A stretch of DNA of 64,000 bases from Streptomyces sp. H27-C3 (GTDB taxonomy: Bacteria > Actinomycetota > Actinomycetes > Streptomycetales > Streptomycetaceae): assembly GCF_030063415.1 (NCBI RefSeq), contig NZ_JASITA010000004.1, positions 188,975 to 252,974 on the forward strand, read 5' to 3'. A model generated the notes under the pieces. The model ran no database searches. It was given only the letters and a program-made list of their open reading frames with translations, and was not told where the DNA came from. The position numbers and the translations under genes are program-made. Positions 1 to 6,919 of the stretch are shown in pieces. Position 1 is the first letter of the stretch; every line of letters begins with the position of its first letter.

Positions 1-679
1 CCAGGACCGGGATGCCGATGAACACCCAGCGCCAGCCGAGGTGCTCGGTGACCGTCCCGGACACCAGCGGCCCGACGACGGAAGGGACGACCCAGCTCGC
101 CGCGAAGGCCGCCAGGATCGAGGGCTGCAGCCGCCCCGGGTAGGCGCGACTGACGACCACGTACAGCGCGACGATCACCAGGCCGCCGCCGAGCCCCTGG
201 ACGGCCCTGCCTGCGATGAACAGCCACATCGCGTCCGCCGTGCCGGAGAGCAGCAGCCCCGCGCCGAAGGCACTGATACCGGTGGCGAGCGGGCCCAGCG
301 GGCCCCTGCGGTCGGCCCACTGCCCGGACAGCACCATCGCGAACAGGCTGGTGGTGAAGAACGAGGAGAACGCGAAGGCGTACAGCGAGATCCCGTTCAG
401 CTCACGTGCCGCCACCGGCATCGCAGTGCCGACGGCCGTCGCCTCGAAGGCGATCAGCAGCACGACGGAGACGATGCCGATGCTCAGTGCGCGGTGTGTC
501 CGGCCGAGGATGCCGCCCTGTTCCGCGAGCTGATCCGTGAGTTGTTCCGCGAGCTGATCGGTCAGCTGATCCGTCAGCGCCGCGGTACCCGTCGCGGGCA
601 GTGGTGGGTCAGGTGGTGTGCCGGATATTCCGGCGGGTTCGGGCGCGACCTCGGCGTCGCGCGGTTCCAGGGCGGTCAT
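1..679 (-). CDS. MFS drug-type exporter, N-terminal part (cut by window edge)
   Basis: About 226 N-terminal residues of a major facilitator superfamily transporter are present; the rest lies beyond the left edge. After a hydrophilic leader (residues 1-60) come hydrophobic segments, then RAVQGLGGGLVIVALY and the motif GPLVSG...HLGWRWVF, which is the motif C signature of proton-driven drug antiporters. The ATG at 679 is the first sensible start and puts the leader in frame. Residues 35-54 are five near-identical tetrapeptides (LTDQ or LAEQ), unusual for this family. The gene diverges from the hydrolase at 783, so about 100 bp carries both promoters. The substrate cannot be read from the sequence. 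Confidence 0.85.
   Translation of the reverse strand, partial: MTALEPRDAEVAPEPAGISGTPPDPPLPATGTAALTDQLTDQLAEQLTDQLAEQGGILGRTHRALSIGIVSVVLLIAFEATAVGTAMPVAARELNGISLYAFAFSSFFTTSLFAMVLSGQWADRRGPLGPLATGISAFGAGLLLSGTADAMWLFIAGRAVQGLGGGLVIVALYVVVSRAYPGRLQPSILAAFAASWVVPSVVGPLVSGTVTEHLGWRWVFIGIPVL
518..577 (-). repeat. Degenerate 12-bp tandem repeat inside the MFS gene
   Basis: Five consecutive 12-bp units encode LTDQ, LTDQ, LAEQ, LTDQ, LAEQ (residues 35-54 of the MFS protein). The units differ at the third and seventh-to-ninth bases but keep the reading frame. The repeat lies in the cytoplasmic N-terminal leader and could form a short amphipathic helix. Copy number is likely to vary between strains. 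Confidence 0.8.
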
Positions 680-782
680 GCGTTCAGCGTAAGGGGCGTG
701 CTGCCGGGTGAACCCTGTCTCAGGGAGGGGCGGGAGTCGGTCTTTGGTCGTACGACCGGCTCGACGGGGAAGGCGTACGGAC

Positions 783-1649
783 ATGCCGCACTTCCGCACG
801 TACGACGAAGCCGAACTCGCCTACCGCACGACGGGCCCCGAGGGCACCCCACCGCTCGTCTGCCTGGCCGGCGGGCCGGGGCGCGACGCCGCGTACCTCG
901 GGGACCTGGGCGGCCTCGGCGGCCCCTCCGGCACGCACCGGCTGGTGATCCCCGACACTCGCGGCACCGGCGAATCCCCCGTGTCCGACGACCCCGACCG
1001 CTACGCCTTCCCTTCCCTGACCCACGACATCGACGCGCTCCGCGACCACCTGGGCCTGGAGCGCTTCACGCTGCTCGCGCACGACGCGGGCGCGACCACC
1101 GCCCAGGCATACGCCGCCTCGCACCCGGAACGGCTGGCGGGTCTGGTGCTGGTCACGCCCGGCGCCCAACTCCAGGGCGAGCTGCCCGCGGACGCCCTGG
1201 AGATCTTCGAGTCCCGCAGCGCCGAGCCCTGGTGGCCGGAGGCTTCCGCAGCGGTCCGGCGGCTGGCCACGGCCTCGGACTGGGCCGAGGTCCGCGAACT
1301 GCTGATCCGCGCGGCCCCCATGGCGTACGCCCACTGGGACTCCCCGCAGCAGACCCACGCCGCGGCGGAGATGTCCCAGCTGAACCCGGTGCCGCGGGCC
1401 GGCTTCTGGCAGGGCGTGGACGAACCGGCCCGGCTGGCGCTGCTCAAGGGCCTCGCCGGGGTGCGGTGCCCGGTGCTGACGCTGACGGGCGAACTGGACG
1501 CGGTGTCGGGCGAACGGGCGGGGGAAGCGGTCTCCGAGTCCTTCCCGAACGCCGAGTGCCGCCGCCTGGCTGGCGTCGGGCACTACCCGTGGGTGGACGA
1601 CCCCACGGCGTTCCGCACAGCGGTGACGGACTTCCTGGCCGCACTGTGA
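783..1649 (+). CDS. Alpha/beta-fold hydrolase with Asp in the nucleophile position
   Basis: A 288-residue alpha/beta hydrolase. The oxyanion region LAGGPGRDAAYLG (residues 28-40) is of proline-iminopeptidase type. The nucleophile elbow reads LLAHDAGA, with Asp101 where most relatives have Ser (HSxG). The other triad members are Asp239 in TGELD and His267 in GVGHYPW. An Asp-Asp-His triad is what haloalkane dehalogenases and epoxide hydrolases use, so the reaction could be ester, epoxide or halide hydrolysis rather than peptide release. The ATG at 783 is chosen because the protein starts MPHFRTYD, as family members do; an upstream start at 708 would add a low-complexity tail. It is single, cytoplasmic by sequence, and divergent from the MFS gene. 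The true substrate is unknown. Confidence 0.85.
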   Translation: MPHFRTYDEAELAYRTTGPEGTPPLVCLAGGPGRDAAYLGDLGGLGGPSGTHRLVIPDTRGTGESPVSDDPDRYAFPSLTHDIDALRDHLGLERFTLLAHDAGATTAQAYAASHPERLAGLVLVTPGAQLQGELPADALEIFESRSAEPWWPEASAAVRRLATASDWAEVRELLIRAAPMAYAHWDSPQQTHAAAEMSQLNPVPRAGFWQGVDEPARLALLKGLAGVRCPVLTLTGELDAVSGERAGEAVSESFPNAECRRLAGVGHYPWVDDPTAFRTAVTDFLAAL

Positions 1650-1775
1650 GCGCACCGTGAGCGCACCTGACGCGGGAGCAGCGCGGCAGCACACCACGTG
1701 AACCCGCTGTGCACATGCGGCACTGTGTGAACGCGGCATGGCAGTCGCGTTGCACAGCGCCCCGATCCCTTGAGC

Positions 1776-1808
1776 GAACTCCTCGACCGGCTTACGGTCG
1801 AGGAGTTC
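1776..1808. repeat. Perfect 13-bp inverted repeat just before tRNA-Cys
   Basis: GAACTCCTCGACC (1776-1788) and its exact complement (1796-1808) are separated by a 7-nt loop, GGCTTAC. The repeat lies 126 bp after the hydrolase stop and 8 bp before the tRNA. It could be the hydrolase terminator, although no T-run follows, a processing signal for the tRNA precursor, or part of an old integration site. No promoter was recognised between it and the tRNA. Confidence 0.6.
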
Positions 1809-1816
1809 CCACACAC

Positions 1817-1891
1817 GGCCGTGTGCCCGAGTGGCTCAGGGGCTCGCCTGCAAAGCGAGTTACGTCGGTTCGATCCCGATCACGGCCTCCA
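1817..1891 (+). tRNA. tRNA-Cys (anticodon GCA)
   Basis: A cloverleaf can be drawn completely. The acceptor stem GGCCGTG pairs with CACGGCC, the D stem CCC with GGG, and the anticodon stem CTCGC with GCGAG around loop CTGCAAA (GCA anticodon, Cys). The variable loop has 4 nt, and the T arm GTCGG/CCGAT carries loop TTCGATC. The discriminator base is U, as expected for cysteine, and the CCA end is encoded (1889-1891). It stands alone rather than in a tRNA cluster. Its 3' end is a possible integration target, but no integrase or direct repeat is seen in the window. Confidence 0.97.
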
Positions 1892-1914
1892 GCTCCCCGA
1901 CCAGGGGCTACGGA

Positions 1915-1946
1915 TAGGGCGGTATCCCCCACGGGGTACCGCCCTA
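1915..1946 (+). terminator. Hairpin after tRNA-Cys
   Basis: TAGGGCGGTA (1915-1924) pairs with TACCGCCCTA (1937-1946) around a loop that can itself pair (CCCC/GGGG). The hairpin lies 24 bp past the tRNA and between two convergent units, so it can end both the tRNA transcript and the SUKH gene on the other strand. No strong T-run is present, as is common in this genus. Confidence 0.7.
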
Positions 1947-2029
1947 CTGGCGTCCGGCGCACTCCCGGCCCGGCCGACCGGAGCGCCGCCGCCCGGATCG
2001 CGCCCACCGCCCCGCACCGGACCTCGGCG

Positions 2030-3202
2030 TCAGAGAGCGCCGCCCGCCTCCTCGTCGAGCGCCTCCGGCCAGTACCGCCAGCCGTCGTCGCCCCGTATGC
2101 CGCCCGCCGCGTGGTCGCACGCGACCGGGTCGACCTCGGCCAGGATCTCCCGCAGCGTGGCCGCCAGGACGGCGTACGACTCGTCGGTGACCTTGTGCTC
2201 GGCGTCCACCGCCCGCGTCCGGCGCAGCAGCCAGAGAGTAAAGGCCAGCGTCGACACATCCGCGTTGACCGGCCGCAGCCCGGCGTCCTCGACGTGCCGG
2301 CCCAGGACCAGGCCGGTGGCCCCGTCGACCACGAGGTCGATGTCCTCGACGAGATAGCCGAGGCAGATCAGGCGGTCCGCACGCTCCGGCAGCAGGTCCT
2401 TGCCCTGATGCGCGTACACCTCCGCGAGAGTCCGTGCGGGCCGGTCCTCGTCGAGGGTGAACATCCCGCCGTCCACCGGCAGCCCCACGTCCCGCAGGAA
2501 CCGCCGCGTCGGTTCGTGTGTGAGCGCGGTCGGCAGGTCGGCGTCCGCGAACCGCGCCACCTCGCCCACTCCGGAGTCCGCCTCGGACCTCGCGCCGGGC
2601 CCAGCCCCGGACTCCGCCCCGAACTCCGCGTCGAGCAGCCCCTCGGGCAGCTGGAGCCGCAGCCCGTCACCAGGTCCCGCGATGCACGCCAGCGGCCGTA
2701 TCCGGGTCGCGATCGTCCAGTAGTCGCAGTCCTCGTCCGCGACCTCCCGCAGGGCCTCAGTGAGCCGTGTGACCGCCTCCGGGCCGTATTGCCCGGCGAA
2801 CCGTCCCCCGAACTCCCCGGCCCCGGAGGCCAGTTCCTCGACCGCACCGGCCATGCGCAGCAGCGTGTCCAGGTCGGTGGCGAGCGGCCGTGCTTCGAGG
2901 AAGCGGCTTTCGATGTCGGCCAGCGCGACCCGTCCGGTCCGCCCGTCGAGGACGATCTCCTCCAGCTCCTCGCCGTCCGCGTCGATGAGGTGCCCGATCA
3001 CGAGCATCTCCCCCACCCCGTCCGGCAGCTTCACCGCGTGCTCGTACTGCTCCGCGACCGTCGTCATGCGCCCCTCGGCAACCGGCCCGAACCCCAGCAG
3101 CGCGGTCTGCCTCGGCAGCCCTTCGCCGGACAGCCGCGCCCGGGTGGGCCCGTGCACCACCAGCGGGTGCAGTTCCTCCTGGACAACCCTCACGACCTGC
3201 AT
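2030..3202 (-). CDS. Tandem SUKH-type (SUKH-4-like) immunity-family protein
   Basis: A 390-residue cytoplasmic protein resembling the SUKH-4 branch of the SMI1/KNR4 superfamily, whose members often neutralise secreted or contact-dependent toxins but also occur as stand-alone regulators in actinobacteria. Two related halves are visible. Around residues 75-135 the pattern MLVIGHLIDAD...EEIVLDGRTGRVAL...ADIESRF occurs, and around residues 285-345 there is LICLGYLVED...DLVVDGATGLVLGR, a matching strand-turn-strand pattern followed by a helix. An acidic, Gly/Ala-rich linker (about residues 190-215) separates them. The start at 3202 is set by a strong GGGGGAGG site 6 nt upstream; an ATG 30 nt earlier lacks one. 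No toxin gene adjoins it, so an immunity role is only a family inference. Confidence 0.7.
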   Translation of the reverse strand: MQVVRVVQEELHPLVVHGPTRARLSGEGLPRQTALLGFGPVAEGRMTTVAEQYEHAVKLPDGVGEMLVIGHLIDADGEELEEIVLDGRTGRVALADIESRFLEARPLATDLDTLLRMAGAVEELASGAGEFGGRFAGQYGPEAVTRLTEALREVADEDCDYWTIATRIRPLACIAGPGDGLRLQLPEGLLDAEFGAESGAGPGARSEADSGVGEVARFADADLPTALTHEPTRRFLRDVGLPVDGGMFTLDEDRPARTLAEVYAHQGKDLLPERADRLICLGYLVEDIDLVVDGATGLVLGRHVEDAGLRPVNADVSTLAFTLWLLRRTRAVDAEHKVTDESYAVLAATLREILAEVDPVACDHAAGGIRGDDGWRYWPEALDEEAGGAL

Positions 3203-3303
3203 GGCGTTCCTCCCCCGAGCCGATGTCACCACGTACCCAGAAGGTTAATCGCCACCACTGACAACGCGACGGACGGCAACACCCGGACGGCTCCCCGGGC
3301 TCC

Positions 3304-4494
3304 CTAGCCGGGCAGCACGCACACCGGGATCGGAGCCTTCAGCGGCGCGCCCGCCGAGGACAGCCGGCCCGTGGCGCGGTCCACCCGGAAGGTCGTCACC
3401 GTGCCGGACTTCTGGTTGGCGGCGAACAGCAGCGTGCCGGACGGGTCGAGTGCGATGTGCCGTGGGTACGAGCCGCCCGACGGTGTGACGGACACCGGTC
3501 GCAGGGCCGCGCCGCCGCACTCGACGGCGAAGACGGCCAGGCTGTCGTGGCCGCGGTTGGAGACGTAGAGGTACCGCCCGTCCGGCGAAACCAGTACCCC
3601 GGCCGGGTAGTTGCGCTCCGGGAGCTCGGTGCCGGGCGGCAGGGCGGGCTGCGGGATACCCGGGGTCAGCGCCCCCGTTCGGCGGTCGTAGTCGCAGACC
3701 ACGACCGTACTGTCGAGCTCGTTCACGATGTACGCCTGCGTGCCGGACGGGTGGAAGGCCAGATGACGCGGCCCGGCCCCGGGCCTCAGCGCGGCGCGGC
3801 TTCGCTCCTGGAGGCGCCCGCTGCCGGTGTCCAGGCGGTAGGTGTGGACGGTGTCGGTGCCCAGGTCGACCGCGAGGACGTACCGGCCGGCCGGGTCCAT
3901 GACCACCATGTGCGCGTGCGGGCCCTCCTGCCGCTCCGGGTCGGGCCCCGACCCCTTGTGCTGTAGGACGTCACTGGCTTCGCCCAGTGTCCCGTCGCGC
4001 CCGACGGGGTGCACGCAGACGCTGCCGCCCGTGTAGTTCGCGCTGAACAGGAAGCGCCCGCCGGGGTGCACGGAAAGGTGGCAGGGGTCGGCCCCGCCGG
4101 TGCCCCGGCTGCCGAGCACCTCGGGCGCGCCGCGCCCCACCCGCACGGCGGTGACCGCACCCTCGGCCCGCTCGTCGACGGCGAACAGCGTCCTGCCGTC
4201 GGGCGAGAGCGCGAGGAACGAGGGGTTGGCGACGCCGCCGAGCACCCCGGTCGGGGTGAGCCGCCCGCTGCCGGGCCGGTAGGCGGCCAGCCCGATGCCG
4301 GTGCCGCCGCCCGGCTGCGAGGTGTACGTACCGAGATAGGCGGGGCGTACGGCCGGGGCCGCACGCGCGGCGGTCCCGGGGAGCGCGGCGGCGGCGACAC
4401 CCACGCCGGCCAGCACCGCGAACCGCCGCCGGCTCAGGCCCGTACCGCCGTCCGCCCCGGAGTCCGTAACGGTTGTGCTCATGTCGCTGCTCAT
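3304..4494 (-). CDS. Tat-exported lactonase-family seven-bladed beta-propeller
   Basis: A 396-residue protein of the lactonase family (6-phosphogluconolactonase-like propeller, COG2706). A twin-arginine signal SRRRFAVLAGVGVAAAALPG lies near residues 21-40, followed by an Ala-rich cleavage region, so the mature protein is extracellular or wall-associated. Repeated propeller strands such as FLALSPDGRTLFAVDE, HLSVHPGGRFLFSANY, HLAFHPSGTQAYIVNE and LVSPDGRYLYVSNRG recur about every 50 residues. The start at 4494 has AGGGG 6 nt upstream; the in-frame GTG at 4506 overlaps that site and is unlikely. A cytoplasmic pentose-phosphate role is improbable with this signal, so hydrolysis of an external lactone or a binding role is more likely. 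Confidence 0.88.
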   Translation of the reverse strand: MSSDMSTTVTDSGADGGTGLSRRRFAVLAGVGVAAAALPGTAARAAPAVRPAYLGTYTSQPGGGTGIGLAAYRPGSGRLTPTGVLGGVANPSFLALSPDGRTLFAVDERAEGAVTAVRVGRGAPEVLGSRGTGGADPCHLSVHPGGRFLFSANYTGGSVCVHPVGRDGTLGEASDVLQHKGSGPDPERQEGPHAHMVVMDPAGRYVLAVDLGTDTVHTYRLDTGSGRLQERSRAALRPGAGPRHLAFHPSGTQAYIVNELDSTVVVCDYDRRTGALTPGIPQPALPPGTELPERNYPAGVLVSPDGRYLYVSNRGHDSLAVFAVECGGAALRPVSVTPSGGSYPRHIALDPSGTLLFAANQKSGTVTTFRVDRATGRLSSAGAPLKAPIPVCVLPG

Positions 4495-4603
4495 GAAGCC
4501 CCTCACGTCTTTCGAGCCGGCCCGTCAGTCGCGATCATGATCGATGGTGGCCTGGACCACCGCGTCAGGACAAGGGTCCGCGCGAGGCAACAGCGACGAC
4601 CCG

Positions 4604-6919
4604 TTACGCGTTGGCCACGCCCACGGCCGCCTGGGGCCTGATCGGGAGGCGGTTGATAGGGCGGCCGGTCGCGGCCCGGACCGCCGAGGCGACCGCCGCC
4701 GGGGAGGTGACCACCGGGATCGCGCTGGCCGCCTTCGCGCCGAAGGGGGCCACCACGTCGCGTTCCTCGACGAGTTTCACGATGCGGATGTCCGGGGCGT
4801 CCAGGGACGTCGGCAGCGCGTAGTACGTCAGGTCGGGGTGGCGGACCAGGCCGCGGGGGGTGCGGAGGTTCTCGGTCAGCGCCGCGCCCACGCCCTGGGT
4901 TACGCCCGCCTCGATCCGGGAGACCAGTTGCGCCGGGTTGAGGACGCGGCCCACGTCCTGGGCCACGGCCATTTCGACCACCCGGATGGAGCCCAGTTCG
5001 ATGTCCACGTCGACGATCGCGCGGATCGCGCAGAAGGCGAGCCCGACGAAGGCGTCGCCCTGGCCCATGTCGTCGAGGGGCTCGGTCGGGTGGGGTCTGC
5101 ACTGGGCGGTTGCCCACAGTTCCTTGCCGTCCATCGCCTCGGTGACGGTGGTGGAGAGGACTCCGTCGTACGAGGTGATCTTGCCGTCGGCGATCTGGAG
5201 CAGCTCCGTGGACATGCCGAACTTGTGGGCGAGGGGCTGGAGCAGCTGGGTGCGGACCATCTTCGCCGCGCGTTCCACCGCGCCGCCCGACACCCAGGTG
5301 TGGCGGCCGTGCGTCGCAGGTCCCGCCGGGGGCTGGTCCGTGTCGACCGAGGCCACGCGCACCTCGTCGATGCCCAAGGTCTCCTGGACGATCTGGCGGG
5401 CGAGCGTGGAGAAACCCTGGCCGGTCTCGACCGCCGCGCAGATGACCGTCGCGACGCCGTCGTGGACCTTCACCGTCGCGGTCGAGACCTCGTCGGTGCC
5501 CTCCGCGCCGAGCATGTGGACCATGCCTAGGGCGTAGCCGACTCCGCGGCGTACGGCGCCGGGCTCGCCCGCGCCCTCCGGGCCGCCAGGCAGCAGCCAG
5601 TCGTCCTCCGGGGAGTCCTTGGGCAGGGTGGGGAGGCGGAAGTCCCGTACCGCGCGCAGGAGTTCGGCGACGGGGGCCGGGCAGGTGACCGTCTGTCCGG
5701 TGGGCAGCAGGTCGCCGGTGGCCAGGACGTTGCGCAGGCGCAGCTCGGCCGGGTCCAGGCCCAGCTTCGTCGCGAGCTTGTCCATCTGGCCCTCGTAGGC
5801 CGCGCAGACCTGGAGGGCGCCCTCGCCGCGGACATGGCCGGACGGGGGATTGTTGGTGCGTACGGCCCAGCCCTCGATGAAGGCGTGCGGGACGACGTAC
5901 GGGCCGCAGGCGAAGGCGACAGCGGCGGCCAGCGACTCGGACGAGGAGTCGGCGTAGGCGCCCGCGTCGAGGAGGATCTGCGCCTCCACCTTCACCAGAC
6001 GGCCCTCGGCGTCCGCGTGGTGGCGGTAGCGCAGCAGGGTCGGGTGGCGGTGGGCGTGGCCGAGGAAGGACTCCTCGCGGGTCGCGGCGAGCTTGACCGG
6101 GCAGCCGGTGCGCAGCGCCAGCAGGCCCAGCGGGATCTGGAAGCTGCCGTCCTCGCGGTCGCCGGTGGCTCCGGGGACCCCCGTCACCACGACCTTCACG
6201 CGCTCCTGCTCCAGGCCGAAGCAGGCCGCCGCACGGTCGCGGTCGGTGTGCGGGTCGGTGGAGGCGGTGTAGATCTCGACGCCGCCGTCGGGGCGGGGGA
6301 CCGCGAGGCCCGCTTCCGCGCCGATGGGGGCCGGGTCCTGGCGGCCGATGCGGTAGAGGCCCTCGACGATCACCTCGCCGGCGACCTCGGGGTCGCCGAA
6401 GCTCAGCGGGATGTGCCGGATCAGGTTGCCGTCGGGGTGCAGGGGTTCGGCGGCGAACGCCTGCTCCGGGTCGGTGACCGGGTCCAGGATCTCGTACTCG
6501 ACGGCGATGGCGGCGGCGGCGAGGCGCGCGGTGTCGGGGTGGTCGGCGGCCACCGCGGCGATGGCCTCGCCGTGGTGGCGGACCAGCACGGAGGCGAAGA
6601 CGGGGCGGTCGGCGACGGTCCGGCCGTGCGCGGGGTCGCCCGGCACGTCCTCGTGGGTGACCACGACGCGGACACCGGGCATCTCGGAAGCGGCGGTGGT
6701 GTCGATCGAGACGATGCGGGCGTGTGCGTGCGGGGAGCGCAGCACGGCGGCCCACAGCAGGCCTTCGGCCCACAGGTCGGCCGCGTAGGGGAAGGTGCCC
6801 TCGGTCTTCGCGCGGGCGTCGGCCGGCGGGAGCGAGGCGCCGAGCCCGTGGGCGGGCGGCTCCTGCGGAGCGCCCCCGACCGCCGGGCTGCCGGTCGCGG
6901 TGGCCGCGTCGTTGGTCAC
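4604..6919 (-). CDS. Xanthine dehydrogenase-family molybdopterin-binding subunit, lacking the usual catalytic Glu
   Basis: A 771-residue large subunit of a molybdenum hydroxylase (XdhA/CoxL type). Residues about 45-140 form the a/b hammerhead domain (GTFPYAADLW...RSPHAHARIVSID), followed by the two Mo-binding domains. FxLG-like and arginine-rich cofactor segments are visible (GHVRGEGALQVCAAYEGQMD; DVGRVLNPAQLVSRIEAG). In active hydroxylases a C-terminal GVGEPP carries the essential Glu; here the aligned segment is GAKAASAIPVV (from residue 727), so that Glu is replaced near residue 733. The GTG at 6919 overlaps the upstream stop (GTGA) with GGAGG just before it, which fixes the start and shows translational coupling to the [2Fe-2S] subunit. 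The substrate is unknown; purine or other heterocycle oxidation is only the family default. Confidence 0.87.
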   Translation of the reverse strand: MTNDAATATGSPAVGGAPQEPPAHGLGASLPPADARAKTEGTFPYAADLWAEGLLWAAVLRSPHAHARIVSIDTTAASEMPGVRVVVTHEDVPGDPAHGRTVADRPVFASVLVRHHGEAIAAVAADHPDTARLAAAAIAVEYEILDPVTDPEQAFAAEPLHPDGNLIRHIPLSFGDPEVAGEVIVEGLYRIGRQDPAPIGAEAGLAVPRPDGGVEIYTASTDPHTDRDRAAACFGLEQERVKVVVTGVPGATGDREDGSFQIPLGLLALRTGCPVKLAATREESFLGHAHRHPTLLRYRHHADAEGRLVKVEAQILLDAGAYADSSSESLAAAVAFACGPYVVPHAFIEGWAVRTNNPPSGHVRGEGALQVCAAYEGQMDKLATKLGLDPAELRLRNVLATGDLLPTGQTVTCPAPVAELLRAVRDFRLPTLPKDSPEDDWLLPGGPEGAGEPGAVRRGVGYALGMVHMLGAEGTDEVSTATVKVHDGVATVICAAVETGQGFSTLARQIVQETLGIDEVRVASVDTDQPPAGPATHGRHTWVSGGAVERAAKMVRTQLLQPLAHKFGMSTELLQIADGKITSYDGVLSTTVTEAMDGKELWATAQCRPHPTEPLDDMGQGDAFVGLAFCAIRAIVDVDIELGSIRVVEMAVAQDVGRVLNPAQLVSRIEAGVTQGVGAALTENLRTPRGLVRHPDLTYYALPTSLDAPDIRIVKLVEERDVVAPFGAKAASAIPVVTSPAAVASAVRAATGRPINRLPIRPQAAVGVANA

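Noticed and set aside
41..1660. Very long Arg/Pro-rich open frames on the plus strand at the left edge
   Set aside because: They mirror the real MFS and hydrolase genes in other frames; composition is extreme (Arg, Gly, Pro) and no family pattern appears. This is the usual high-GC artefact and recurs across the window.
1817..1891. Integration of a mobile element at tRNA-Cys
   Set aside because: No integrase, excisionase or direct repeat of the tRNA 3' end was found in the flanking genes, which look like ordinary chromosome.
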